The notes under the pieces: generated by a model
The model's input: the letters and a program-made list of their open reading frames with translations, nothing else
Databases searched by the model: none
What the model was told of the DNA's origin: nothing
Translations under genes and position numbers: made by a program
Source of the DNA: Carnegiea gigantea
Taxonomy: Eukaryota > Streptophyta > Magnoliopsida > Caryophyllales > Cactaceae
Length of the DNA: 64,000 bases
Assembly: GCA_029747015.1 (NCBI GenBank)
Contig: JAKOGI010000178.1
Location: 154,001-218,000, forward strand
Direction of reading: 5' to 3'
Part shown: in pieces, positions 33,850-46,101 of the stretch
Numbering within the stretch: the stretch's first letter is position 1
Layout: each line of letters starts with the position of its first letter

Positions 33850-35290
33850 GGTAGTTCTAAAGCTTCATCTTCATTAAGCTCAATATAATCTAGGCTTCCC
33901 AAGGTTTAAGTAAGTTTGTTATTCTTTCTGTTTTTGCATTCATTAGCATAATGTCCTACTTCCCCACATGCCCAACATTTATAGTTGTTTTTTTCCTGCC
34001 GGGCAATAAGCAGCTTTTCTAAAAAATCTACATTTTTTAGGACTGGGTTTGTTGTAATATTTTCTTCTATATTTTTCGCCTCTCTGCTTGTGAAAACTCT
34101 TTTTCTTATAGAATTTCTTTTTCTTCTTTTCTCAGATTCTTTTCCCCATTGGTAAGGTGAATCTCAGCAAGTCAAGAACTGCTTCTCAATCTTCTTTCGC
34201 TTTTGAAGATCAAGACGTTATTCATTGACCCATTTTCGCAAACAGAAAATTCTCGATCCAAGGGTATCTACAACATCTGTTCGTTCAAACCATGCCATAT
34301 ATTTTTCAGTAATTATAGAATTTATAGGATATGGCAATTTGTCATAGAACATGCAAGATTTGTTTCGTTATGCCCTATTTTGTAATAATATTGACTGAAT
34401 TCTGCAATGTAATTTTCTAGGTATCTCATATCCCATAGTTCTATATTGTTAATTTTTCTTTGCCATTCTCGTACTTTTTCTTCAGAATCAATTTTTGCTC
34501 CGATGAATTCAGTTTCAATTTCTTTGCACAGACTTCAGAACATAGCAGCTGATGTTTCCATCGTTCTTAAAGTGTTTTTTCCATCTTCACTTAATGAATC
34601 ATACCAGTCAGCTACAGTGCCCGAGAAACTATGCTCGATATAATTTAGAAAGTTTACCGTAGTCCATGTAGTATTTAAGTTTAAGACACTGTTCATTCCT
34701 CTTTTCCAGTGCTCAAATATTTCTTCTCTATTACGAGCTCTATCGATGTTTAAGATATAACCGGTTTGACTAATTAGGGTAAGGCCAATCTCTTCATAGG
34801 TCATGGTTTTCTTTGGGACAAACCCGAAGGAAAAATTATTTGTACATTGCGCAGGAACATATTTGGGTCTTAAGAAATGAGTGTTTCTTCTGGATGGTTC
34901 ATCAAATTCTTCAGGTTTAAAAACGACATTTTTAACTAGATTAGTCTTTGTTTCATAAAAGTCAATCTCTTCTCCAATCTCATTGATTTCGTTTTCATTA
35001 GCCATTTTACTATATCTCTTATCAAGTTTTCTTCTAATTTCTTCTAATGGTAAAATATTAAGATCTCTTAATTTTATCAGATTCATCTGCTGATATATTT
35101 CTTCTTCTAGTTGGACATTATTAATCTCTTCATCATTATCGGACAAGACATCATATTTATCGCTAATTGCGCTCATGATCTTGTTCAATTCTTCTGGATT
35201 TTGTTCTTCATCGAACATTTTTTGTAACTCTTCAAGACCATATTTTTCATACTCCATCTTCTCCTTCTTTCTTTTCAGTTGATTTTTCAC
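33850..35290 (-). pseudogene. Caulimovirid coat protein with CCHC knuckle
   Basis: 35290-34535 is open for 251 codons and Glu/Lys/Asn-rich, followed by a capsid-like region (IFEHWKRGMN, TWTTVNFLNYIEHSF, GTVADWYDSL). The coding signal then runs through frameshifts to a CX2CX4HX4C knuckle (CWACGEVGHYANEC) at 33936-33977, the RNA-binding finger at the C-terminal side of caulimovirid coat proteins. Confidence 0.78.
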
Positions 35291-35320
35291 CAGATTGTTC
35301 TCCTACTTCTTTTTGGATTT

Positions 35321-35629
35321 TTATATCTTGTAAAGGAAATGAAATTTTGTTTTTTGGGTTTTGGAAAGGATATTTATGCTGAAAGGAGTGCTAATTCTAG
35401 GAGTAGCTTTTTCGCTATGTCTAACTTCGTTAATAAGTGAAAGATGAACAACAGTTAACTGATTCTTAAGATCTTTTAGTTCAATCTTAATTTTAGCTAA
35501 TTCAGCTTTTAATTTTAAAACTATATCAGTGATATAGTTTAATTGAGGTCCTAATGAGATGTTGGCTTCTGGTGAGTGGACAATGTGTGAATAATTAGGA
35601 CCAGGGCAAGTAGATGATGGTTCAAGCAT
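35321..35629 (-). pseudogene. Caulimovirid small coiled-coil ORF
   Basis: 102 codons from ATG 35629, just after the primer site. Residues about 31-60 form a heptad-like coiled coil (KLKAELAKIKIELKDLKNQL). By position and shape it could be a virion-associated-protein-like function, but this is inference. It may have been the N-terminus of a larger ORF. Confidence 0.5.
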
Positions 35630-35705
35630 TAATCACAACTAATCACAGTTAACTAGCTTAATTACTCATTAATTAGCTTAATAATCACAATTAAAATTGT
35701 GCACG

Positions 35706-35719
35706 TGGCTCTGATACTA
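35706..35719 (-). other. Viral tRNA-Met primer site
   Basis: The - strand reads TAGTATCAGAGCCA, one change from TGGTATCAGAGC, next to the viral ORFs. Position 1 of caulimovirid genomes is defined by this site. Confidence 0.75.
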
Positions 35720-35725
35720 GATGGA

Positions 35726-36024
35726 AGAGGACGTCAAGATCTATTAGTGAGCAAAAAAACACAAACACAATTTTAAATTTTTTTAAAAGTAAGTTTTTAA
35801 GGATTGAGGGTAGATTTGCAAATATGAAAAGTTTAAGGACTTAAAAATAAATTTTTATTCATTCAAATAGTGACTTATCCCCCAAATGTAAATAGTGCAA
35901 AAACTCGATAATCCTAGCAGTAAAGTTTTTAAAAAGTTGGTCCTCAAAATGATTACACCAAAACTCAATGCACCCAAATGTAAATTATCCAAATTAAACA
36001 CTTCACATAATAGCTAGTGCTATA
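35726..36024. other. Non-coding flank of the viral insert
   Basis: AT-rich, no ORF of interest. I see nothing else in it. Confidence 0.4.
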
Positions 36025-36835
36025 ATGACTCGTTTGGTTCTGTGTAATCAAAGTGATAATGTAATCAAAATGGTAATGATGATTCCATTATCATGTTTGG
36101 TTACCATTAAGGAAATGTAATCATGATTGTAGTGTAATCACTTTTACCTTAATCTATGTAAATATAATTACTTAACTTTTCCTAGATTATTGTGATTGCA
36201 TACATTTAAATCCAGGTCTAAGCAACCATAAGTTATTATATTTGGAGATTTTCTCTCTCTTCTCTCCATTGTCTCTCCTCTACTTCCCATATCTTAAGAC
36301 TATAACACCATGTTTTTAAATGTTTGAAGCCCCCCTCACCTCCTCTCTCCTCTCCATATTAGATAAAGTTTAACTCAAACCATGATCATATTACTATAAT
36401 TGTATTTTGTATGTTCTAGGCATCATCTCTTCCCCCCCTCACCTCTCTCTCACATCATCACCATCATCTTTTCTCTCTACTTGCTAAACTTGAACAATAT
36501 TATATTATTATAAATTTATAATTTAGAAGAAATAGAGTGAAATTTCATGTGAAACATATATCATGATCATGATGATAAGATATTGGATAAATATTATCAA
36601 CCAGGCTACAAATACTTAAAGTAAGCAAAATAAAATATGAATCGAATTGCAAGGACTTCACATCATGTGTAAAATTTAGTATTATTTATAAATGAGTCCA
36701 TCCCATTACAGTTGTAAAAACTTTGTAAGCAAACATTATAATGTAATTATTATCCCACTCCATTACACTGGCAATTACATTACATGATTGATTTCATTAC
36801 GTAGTGATTGTATTACTTTCAACTAAATGGTACAT
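36025..36835. mobile_element. MITE-like element, tentative
   Basis: CGTTTGGTTCTGTGTAATCA at the left and, reversed, CCATTTAGTTGAAAGTAATA at the right are imperfect inverted ends, both followed by repeated GTAATCA/GTAATG tracts. About 0.8 kb, non-coding. Divergence is high and the borders are approximate. Confidence 0.35.
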
Positions 36836-37333
36836 AACTATTACCATTGTTGCCCTGCAGGTGGCAACGTCTTTATTGGTTTATCTAGCCTTTGTTGTGC
36901 TACCTAGTGTGTCCTTGCTTTCTAGCATATTAAGCTGGTGTGCATTGTTTTTTTTTAAAAATTTTTCTTTTGTGAAATGGACTTGAACCTTTAGGCTGAT
37001 AAATAATTGAAAAGAAAAGTTCAAAATATTCAGCTAACTTCATGAATTTAACTTATAAGTAACCAGCACCATGTAATATAAACCTAAAGCCTATGTTATT
37101 TGACTTATTTCTTTCATTCTTTGCATCAAATGATAAGTGCACCAGAACACTATTGTTGTTCCAACAAATAATAGCACAAGAAAGTGTATAGATTAGAGAA
37201 ATGCGTAAGACCTGGAAATACTTAGCGCCCTATATGTTATAAATCAAAGTCCAAACCCACTGTGGGGAAGGTTACCTTTTTTGTATCATTTAGTAAACAA
37301 AGCTCTCCTGATATAGTCATCCCAAGTTCCCAA
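36836..37333. other. Non-coding spacer
   Basis: AT-rich sequence without recognisable genes or repeats. Confidence 0.4.
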
Positions 37334-37699
37334 TGTCACGGATAAGAGTCCCACATTGAAAAAGTGATGGGAGGGTTCTAGGCTTATAAGTGGTGGCACT
37401 ACACACGTCATTAGACCGGTCTTTTTCTTTTGGGAAGAGAGCAATGGCCCCGTGACAAGTGGTATCAGAGTCAACCCAAACTTGACTCCGATGTCTCGCT
37501 AAATGCTATGACCGGGGGGAACGGGGGTAGGCAAGGGGCCTCATCCATGATGAGGGCGTCATAGGATTGGGTGGGAGAGAATGTTACGGACAAGAGTCCC
37601 ACATCAAAAAAGTGATGGGAGGGTCCTGGGCTTATAAGCAGTGGAGCTGCATACCCCATCAGACCGGTCTTTTGGGGATAGAGTACTAGCCTTATGACT
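37334..37699 (+). mobile_element. TRIM (miniature LTR retrotransposon)
   Basis: Two LTRs of about 120 bp: 37334-37457 (TGTCACGGATAAGAG to CCCCGTGACA) and 37582-37699 (TGTTACGGACAAGAG to CTTATGACT). They flank a 124-bp core that starts with the initiator tRNA-Met primer site TGGTATCAGAG (37460-37470) and ends in a purine tract GGTGGGAGAGAA (37570-37581). No coding capacity. This matches the definition of terminal-repeat retrotransposons in miniature. The 3' LTR end touches the putative hAT terminus; a target duplication was not found. Confidence 0.82.
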
Positions 37700-37719
37700 A
37701 GAGATTTAAAACTCAAATG

Positions 37720-38529
37720 TTCTGTCCCAAAACAACCGTTTTAACGTAGAAATTGACATGGACGAACCGAAATACACCGCAAAATCTATGTGACAATCGC
37801 GTCACAAGGGAGCGGACGTGACGGCCGTGACGTAACGCGTCACAGGCTACTGACTCAGCCTTAAATCCATTGGACACACACAAGGGGACAGATGCTTGAC
37901 ATGAAAAATGATTCCAGTTTCAAAATAAAGATAACACATTGGAAAACGGCCAAAAAGACAGGGGATGAAGAACTAGAAAATCTCGATCATATATTTTGAG
38001 AAAGAAAAATGTTCTTCAGATAAACGGAGAAGACAAACAAGCATGAGTAGGAAATATTACACTACGACCATTATAAATTCACTGTTTGTGTCACAATTGG
38101 GAAGAAAAATAGAGGAAGAAATCAGATCTGGCAAATTGGTAAGCAAAATCAGTAGCGTCAATCTATGGACCATCAACCATGGAAGAAACACATACCTCAT
38201 TTACGTTATTTCTCTTTTTTGCAGCAACCAATATCTGTGAACCATAAACAATGGAAGAAATCAGATCTGGCTTGGCGGTAAGCCAAATTTAAGGGAGGGA
38301 GGCTGCGACATCTATGTGGTGGAGGAAAGTAGGCGGTTTAGGAGGAAATTGAGTGGTGGAATCAGAGCAGACGGCACCGATGAAAGGGAGGCGAAAGAGC
38401 GAGAGGGAGGAGGTGACCGGCAGGCGAAGGGGCGAGAAGTCAAAGAGGCAAAGACCGGAGCTAACAATGAGTGAGTGAGGGACTGAGGGTGAGCTACCGA
38501 GGGTTCTAGAATGCTACTAATAAGTGAAT
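37720..38529. other. hAT 5' subterminal region
   Basis: No confident ORF. It contains GC-rich CACGTGACG-like motifs near 37800-37850 that could be transposase binding sites. A partial duplication of GAAATCAGATCTGGC lies at about 38119 and 38257, each copy followed by a GGTAAGC-type sequence. Confidence 0.4.
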
Positions 38530-39650
38530 TTAATTTATTTGAACTAAGTTAAGGCCGGCTGATGTTAATTTATTTTTAATTCAAAAAATTATATTGTTGA
38601 TGAAAAGGAGAAAGTGACTTTTATGTTATTTTTGAACTAAAATTATGTTATTTTTATGTTATTTATGATCACATTATGTTTATCTTAATTATGATATTTT
38701 TATGTTGATTATGTTAATTATGTGATTTTTTAGTTATGCTTATGTTAATTATATTAATTAATAAGTTAATTATATTTATGTTATTTACGCTAATACTTAA
38801 TTATATTATTGTTATCATATTTTTTGTTAATTATGTACCTTTTATGTTATTTCTGATCAGATTATGTTTATGTTAATTATGAAATTGTTATGTTAATTAT
38901 GTTAATTATGTAATTTATTTGTTATGCTTATGTTAATTATTGCATTAATTATAATTATGTTACTTATGTTAAATACATTATTATAATGATGTTTTTGTTA
39001 ATTATGGTACTTTTGTGTTAATTATGTTAATTATGTGAATTTTTAGTTATGCTTATGTTAATTATGTTAATTGTTGAGTTATTATATTTATGTTATTTAT
39101 GTTAAATACTTAAATATATTATTGTTATCATGTTTTGGTTAAATATGTGCCTTTAATGTTATTCTTGATCATATTATGTTTATGTTAATTATGAAATTGT
39201 TATGTTAATTATGTTAATTATGTAATTTTTTTATGCTTATGTTAATTATGTTAAGTATTACATTAAATTATATTTATGTTACTTATATTAAATACATTAT
39301 TGTTATCATGTTTTTTATTAATTAAGACATTTTTATGTTAATTATGTATTTTTTAGTTATGCTTATGTTAATTATGTTAATTATTAAGTTAATTATATAT
39401 ATGTTATTTATGTTAAATATGTTTTCTATTAATTATGTAACCTTTACATTATGTATGATCATATTACCTTTGTCTTAATTAGAAAAGTTGCATGTCACTT
39501 TATGTTAATTATGGTGTTTTTATGTTAATTTATCATCAATTTATGATATTTATATTAAATATGTTATTTTTATGATAATTGACATTAATAATATTTGTAC
39601 ATTATTTACGATCATGCTACCTTCATGTTAATTAAGTTAATGCTACATTT
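38530..39650. repeat. AT-rich minisatellite in hAT 5' region
   Basis: About 1.1 kb built from TTATGTTAATTATG-like words. The landmark GTTATGCTTATGTTAAT occurs at 38733, 38921, 39046, 39230 and 39356. The spacings are 188, 125, 184 and 126, an alternating pattern that gives a higher-order unit of about 311 bp. Confidence 0.8.
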
Positions 39651-41009
39651 TGTTTTTTCCCCCTATATTTTATATAGGTACAGTAAAAATATCCAGGCAC
39701 AGTAGTCGGTCAACTGAAGAAGTGGGATGACATTTTGATACTGTGGTTGGCGGTAACAAAAAGCAAGTGCAGTGCAAATTTGGTGGTAAGATAATAAAGG
39801 GCAAGATCACACATTTAAAGCAACACTTAGCAAGACGGGTGATGTTGCACCTTATCCTAAAGTGTCTGCTAAGGTTAAAGCAGACATAAATAAGTTACTG
39901 CAAGAATTCAAGAAGAAAAAGAAAAACAAGGTCAGAAGGACTAGAGACTTAGAACAAGAAATCGCAAGATCAATTAACTGAATTGATATTGACGAAGACG
40001 ATAATGAAGTTGAGAAACAGCTAGCATTTGCTAGATATCAAAGTCTACAACAACGCCAACTCCATCATGACCAAGAAGCATTTAGAGAAAGTAAGGGTAG
40101 GTTTTACGATGAAGGAGGAAGTAATCAGGCCCCAATGCGTCGAGCTGCTACAATACGGGAAGGTGGTTCTAGAGGAAAAGGGGTCATGGTATTTACACCT
40201 TTGTCAACCCCTACGGAAACACTGAAGGCCGTGGAAATTGATCTCGAAAAAGATCGAACCAGAACCAAACAATCAAAAGTAAACGCTAGTTGGATGAAAC
40301 CGTAAAGAAGAGGTCAATCAAGGCATTTGGAAGTTGGGTAATTGACAACAACCAACCATTCACAGTTGTTGATTCAATATATACCAATCCACTCCTTAAC
40401 ACCATTCGTGAAATTGGTCGGGATGTCAGAGCTCCGAGTTCTTATGAATTCACAGAAATATATCCACCAGAGGCCTGACAGGAGATAAAATAATGGATAT
40501 TAAGATTTGCTAGCATATGGTAGGAAAGGCGTGGCACTATTATGTGTTACAGCTAGTCAAGTATGATCAGATATAACATAATCAATTTTCTCATCTACTC
40601 GAATGCATCACTATTTATCAGAAATCAGTTGATGCGTCACATATAACACACAAAGATGCTGATTACTACTTAAAGCTGTTGAAGAAAGTGGTTAAAGAGG
40701 TTGGTGCAGTCATGCAAATAGTGCGGACAATGCATCTATAATAAAGGCCGCAGGGATAAGATTAATGGATGAGTATCCCACCCTGTACTGGACACCGTGT
40801 GCAACTTATTGCGTGGATCTTATTTTGGAGGACCTTGCTAGGAAGACGAGCATAGGTAAAGTTATAAAGACAACGAGGAAGATTTCCAACTATATATACA
40901 AGTGCGATTAGGCTGTGAATTATAAGAACAAGTTCACCAATGGTTGAGATATTGTTAGAGCTGGCATAACGCGGTTTGCCACTAATTTTGTGTCTCTAGA
41001 GAGTGTAGT

Positions 41010-41987
41010 TATTGGCCCGGTTTGACTAGTTAAATAATCCTAGAGAGTTATAAATAGAGTAATGATCAAATTCACAAGATAATCGAAGTAGAAATAAAAT
41101 GTAAATGCGGACAAAACACACAATTTATAGAGGTTCGACCATGCCTAGTTATCTCTACAACTCTAGGTGTCTTAACGTACGCATTGTTCCTTAACCATAT
41201 TGGGGCAGTCGGCCCTTCAACTAATCAACCTAACCCAATACAAAGAAAGATAACAAAATACACTTTATAATAAGAAGTAAATAAACACAATAGATATGCC
41301 AATATAAGCTCGATGTATCTCTCAACATCTTCTTCTTAATTTGCAAGTGTAGCTATCTTTCTTCTCATTCTTTGCTTGTGCTCTCTTGGGTAATCTTCAG
41401 CTGCAAATATCTCCCTACTTATAGGCAATGATATTGGAGAGGTTGAAGAAATATTTGGAAGGTGACTGTTACATCAAACAAGGAAGGTTGACCTTCCATA
41501 TCATTTCAAGGCCTTGAAGTTAATCTTTCAAGCCCTTGACATCTGCAGTTTTCCTTAACATTCATCTCTTAATTTTCAACGGCTACTTACCTTATTTTGA
41601 GATGAAGATATCTAGAGGCTTATTAGTAGCACAATCTTTCATAGTATAAGATCAAAAGATGTTATCATAATTTAGGCAAACCTTGATATTTGATAAATAT
41701 AGAATCATAATCCCATAATCAAGTTTGAATCACCAAATATAATATTATAAAATCACATATTCAAATTTGAATTCTAAATCATCTCAAGATCTTGGGGCAA
41801 CTTGTATCAAATCAATTAAGTAATATGTCCTAACATGCCAATATTCAGTTACAATCATAACTTATTTAAACAATATAAATATTAAGATGACTGATATATA
41901 ATGAAGAATATATCAATTAATTAATCTTTTCTTATCTTTCATCAAAACATATTAATAAACACATTGTGAGCTTTAATGAGGCTAACA
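41010..41987 (-). repeat. 3' LTR of gag-only copia element
   Basis: Pairs with 53254-54305. It contains no gene. Confidence 0.88.
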
Positions 41988-43180
41988 ATCTCCCCCTTTT
42001 TAATGAAAGACAAAACTCAATAAAATAACATATCAATATACTTTTGAATGACACGCTGTGTGTAACACCCCCGACCTCAGGCGGGTCGTGTTACACGCCA
42101 CAGCCTTCCCCTGGGGAAAGACTGTTAAGACAACTTGCTTAACATAAGACAGAGACTCAAAGTTTAAAACTTAAGCCACTATAACCTAATTGGGCCTTGA
42201 GTTTAACCCTAGGGCTAAAAATGCTAGAATTTTCTTGATTTCTGGGGCAAAATGGCCACAGTTTCCCCTAAAAACTGACCATTTCCCAGGCTTAAAGCCT
42301 TACATAATAACCCTGCAATACATAATGGTACTATATAACACCAACATCTCAACGGCTACACGCCGGAGTCCACAACTCTACGGGCCACACGCCCGGAGTA
42401 TACAGAGCTTTCTATTTTTCATAAACTTTACAAGAAGTTAAATAATTACATAACCTTACAACATATTCAATATTACATAATTACGTCACAATCAAACCAA
42501 GCAAGTCCATCCTTGTTGTACTCCACGCATCAGTCACATACCTGTAGATCTGGGGAAAAAGGGGAAAAGTAATGGGGATGAGCAACCACCGCTCAGTGAG
42601 TAAACCCTCTCTCCCAAAACATACTTAAAATACATATTAACTTACGCAAGCCTTTCGTAATTCATTTTAGTTGAAGAGCTTTCACATAATACATCATATT
42701 CGAACCATAAACCGAGTGAAGGAATAATCATACCAAAAGGCTTAACTTTTAGAAGAAACCATAATGCGTTGACTTAACATAATAAAGTTACGCAAACCCG
42801 GAAACATAGCATAAAAGGGGTTTTACGCATAAGTTTCACTTACCGAAAATCATACATAGTAACATAATCACGTAGATAGAGGAGACTAGACTCTTAGAGG
42901 TACTTTGTTACTGCCATCCCGAGTCGGCCAAACTCGAGCGGCAACATACGCCTATCCGGACAGACATCATACTATGCTGAGACGTAATTTCATACTTAGA
43001 CTTCAGGCGGGAATCAAACCACCATCCCTGAATCTATCATAACGTAACATATGTGATACCAGGCGGGAACTAAGCCACCATTCCTGGGTCTCAGACTTAA
43101 GCTTAAAGTTTCTATAGTAGCTCCTCTACGTACACATAGACATAAGCATAACCATACGTTCATATACATACTCATATTGG

Positions 43181-43440
43181 TTCATATATAGGTCTTAGGA
43201 AATTATGAAATTTATATACAAACATACTTAGTAGATAAACATGCTTATACGTATTCATATATAGGTTTTATGAACTTAAAACATGAAAACATAATATACA
43301 TACATACTTCGTAGACAAACATACTTATACGTATTCATATATAAGTTTTATGAACTTAAAACATGAAAACATAATACACATACATACTTCATAGACAAAC
43401 ATACTTATAAGTATTCATATATAAGTTTTATGAACTTAAA
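43181..43440. repeat. 80-bp tandem repeat in the LTR
   Basis: TTCATATATA starts at 43181, 43254, 43334 and 43414, spacings 73, 80 and 80. The same array occurs at about 48429-48690 in the other LTR. Confidence 0.9.
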
Positions 43441-43699
43441 ACATGAAAACATAATTTCCTTACGACTTTAGCTTTAGGCAAATAACAAGAAAGGCCTCTT
43501 AGAAACATGGTGAGTGTACTAACTCACGATTCAAAACTTGGCAGTTACTAGCGTGCACTTGAAAGCTAGGATTCGTAAATAATCACCTTCAGTTGCCCTT
43601 TTAACGCTCATTGTAATCCTTCAAACACAAGCGATGAACATGATACAAGCCAAGTTTACTAATCTCATAAATCGATTTCGTGAATGGTTCAAAAGCTTT

Positions 43700-44930
43700 T
43701 CATAATCGAATTAAATTTGCTAACGTATAAACTAACTCGTAAAATACGTTTACGAATTCATAAAACGACTTAGTTTCTAATTTAGAAGCTTCGTATAAAC
43801 GTAATACTTTAATTAACTCATAAAACGATCTCCTTTTGGACTTAAAAGCTTCTTTTAAGGGCAATAAGTTGGTTAATACTTAAAACGTCTTTACTTTAAA
43901 CTTCAAGGTTTCTTATAAAGGTAACACATTTACCAAATCATAAAATGACTTATTTTCTAACTCGAATGCTTCGTATGAACGTAATAAGTTTACTAAACCG
44001 TAAAACGATTTCGTTTTCAACTTAAAAGCTTCTTAATAACGTAATACGTATGTTAGTTTATAAAACGACTTTGTCTTGAACTTACAAGCTTCTTATAAAT
44101 AAAATAAGATCTGTTAACACGTAAATCGGTTTCGTAAGTAACTTGAAAACTTCTTACAAACATAAAAGGGTTTATTAAATCGTAAAACGACTTAATTCCA
44201 ACTTAAATGCTTCGTATAAATATAATAGGATTGCTAAATCATAAAACGATCTCGTTTTCAACTCAAAAACTTCTTAATAATGCAAAACGATTGCTAACTC
44301 ATAAAACGACTTCGCTTTTTAGCTAAAAGCCTCCTTGAAATGTAATATGTATGCTAAATTGTAAATCGCAACTCGTTTGAAACATAACGTGTTTAGTTAA
44401 TGCTTAATTCAAACTAAATTCGAAGCTTAAGGCTTCTCATAAACGTTATAAGTCTATTAACATAAAAATCGACATCCTTTGCAACTTCAAAACTTCTTAA
44501 AACGTAATAAGCTTGTTAAGTCTTAAAACGATTTCGTTCCTAACTTCAAAGCTTCATATAAACGTATTACGGCTACTAACTTGCAAAATGACCTCGTTTT
44601 TAACTTAAGAACTTCCTATAGACGTAAAACGTTTGCTAGCTTGTAAAACGACTCCATTATTGACTTAAAAGCTTCGTATAACCGTAATACATTTATTAAC
44701 TTGTAGAACGACTTCACTGTAAACTTAAAAGTTTCTTATAAACGTAATACGTTTACTAAATCGTAAAGCGACTTTGTCTTTAACTAAAAGGCTCTTTATA
44801 AACATAACAAGGTTGCCTAATCATAAAACGACTTAAATTCTAACTTGAAAGCCTCGTATAAACGTAATAGGGTTGCTAAATCATAAAAAACAACTTCGTT
44901 TCTAACTTAAACGCTATGATTAGCAATAAA
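43700..44930. repeat. 60-bp minisatellite in the LTR (copy 1)
   Basis: About 20 diverged units with a strict 60-bp period. The word AAAACGA (or a close variant) falls at 43762, 43822, 43882, 43942, 44002, 44062, 44122 and onward, followed by CTTCGTTTC and AAAGCTTCTTATAAACGTAAT-like words. Confidence 0.92.
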
Positions 44931-45944
44931 TGTTAGTTGGATTCATCGAAAACTCCATTTTGAGACATCTAGCAACCTTTCAAGAATATATTGGTTCTGC
45001 CCTAACATAGCAATATTTAATTCATTTGCATGTCCACACATATAATCGAATTAATACAATAACAATCCAATCTACCAATTCAGTAAACTGATTCATATAA
45101 CTATCATTCGAAATCTTTAAAATAGGAGGGATTAAAGGTTCACCCACCTCGAATTCAAGCTATACGCGTGCAAATTGGCTAGATTGAAGCTAAATTTGAA
45201 CACCCAAAGCTCAGAGCTGATTTTGCCTCTCGCGCAAGGTTCGATCACCACCACACCCAAAACCCTAACTCACAATTTCTGAAGTATTTAGGCACAATTA
45301 GCACGAATTGAAGGGAATTGAAGCAAGGATTCGATTTATAGAGGCAAGAGTGTTCGAATCTCACCGTGCATGCGTCGAATTCGCCGGGCGTTCGACCGGT
45401 TCTGGGCGTTCGACCGGTTCTGTGCTGAAATGGGTTCGGCCACACGCTGGGGGAGACACCGGCACTTGGTGGGCGTCGCCTGAGGCACAGCGTGGCAGCG
45501 AGGAACAGAGAAGAGAAGGCAGGTGTGGGGCTTGAGGTCTGCGAATGATGGAGGAAGCAGAAGAACAGGCAGAGAGAAGGGGTTGTGTCGGGTCACGCGG
45601 GAAGGAGGAAGAAGAAGCAGGCACGGGGGAGGGGGGTTCACGCGTGTGATAACTTTTAATCCCTTCTCTCTCTCTTCTTTTTTTTTTTTTTGATTTAATT
45701 CTACCACAAAACTCCAACCTATTGTATTAATAATCGAATACCCGGACCTCTTGTCTTAAACCGAATTCCTAAATATAATCATTGGTCAGCTTACTAGTCC
45801 TTTGATTATATTAAGGATCGATTTAGTAAATTACAGAACCTGGGTAATAAAATAGCTGTAGGTCAGCAATTATTAAAATAAAATTCTCTAACCCAACAGA
45901 CATAATATTCATTAAGCAAGTACGACGAAACTCCGGGTCTCACA

Positions 45945-45958
45945 TTTCTCCCCCACTT
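45945..45958 (-). other. Polypurine tract of the gag-only gypsy element
   Basis: The - strand reads AAGTGGGGGAGAAA next to the TGTGAGACCC LTR start, preceded by GAGGACGAAACTTTTTAT, the usual chromovirus context. Confidence 0.88.
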
Positions 45959-46101
45959 ATAAAAAGTTTCGTCCTCGAAACTTATACGCCTTGGTCACAT
46001 GAGGCGAAATGAATCCATATATACTTACATAAAAGGGAGTACTTAAAGAAATATTTCTTACCGACTTTCATACACATCATGGAGCTATGAGATTGAAGGA
46101 G

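Larger units (their letters stand above)
29380..35725 (-). mobile_element. Endogenous caulimovirid (plant pararetrovirus), near full length, defective
   Basis: A 6.3-kb - strand block with the hallmark genes of Caulimoviridae. From right to left: initiator tRNA-Met primer site (35706-35719), coiled-coil ORF, acidic capsid protein with CCHC knuckle, 30K-type movement protein, aspartic protease, reverse transcriptase, RNase H, a final ORF, then a TATA box and AATAAA. There are no LTRs and no integrase, which separates it from retrotransposons. The capsid-before-movement-protein order recalls Cavemovirus/Solendovirus rather than Caulimovirus or Petuvirus, but genus cannot be settled without a tree. 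Nearly every ORF is broken by stops or shifts, so this is an old, non-infectious copy. The ends of the insert are approximate. Confidence 0.88.
42061..45944 (-). repeat. 3' LTR of the gag-only gypsy element
   Basis: It contains three direct repeats of about 80 bp at 43181-43440 and a 60-bp minisatellite at about 43700-44930. ORFs at 45245-45717 lie in a GC-rich stretch, recur in the other LTR and are not genes. Confidence 0.92.

Noticed and set aside
37334..37457. Cassandra-type TRIM with 5S rRNA sequence
   Set aside because: The LTR lacks 5S promoter boxes that I could recognise; it is an ordinary TRIM.
37691..37698. Perfect 8-bp hAT target duplication
   Set aside because: CTTATGAC and ACCGTGAC agree at only four positions, so I did not claim it.
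43700..44930. CRISPR-like regular array
   Set aside because: The period is regular but the whole unit is repeated with no unique spacers, and the DNA is plant nuclear; it is a minisatellite.
45245..45717. ORFs of 66-123 codons
   Set aside because: The same GC-rich LTR segment recurs at 50408-50871 with altered reading frames, so there is no selection for protein.
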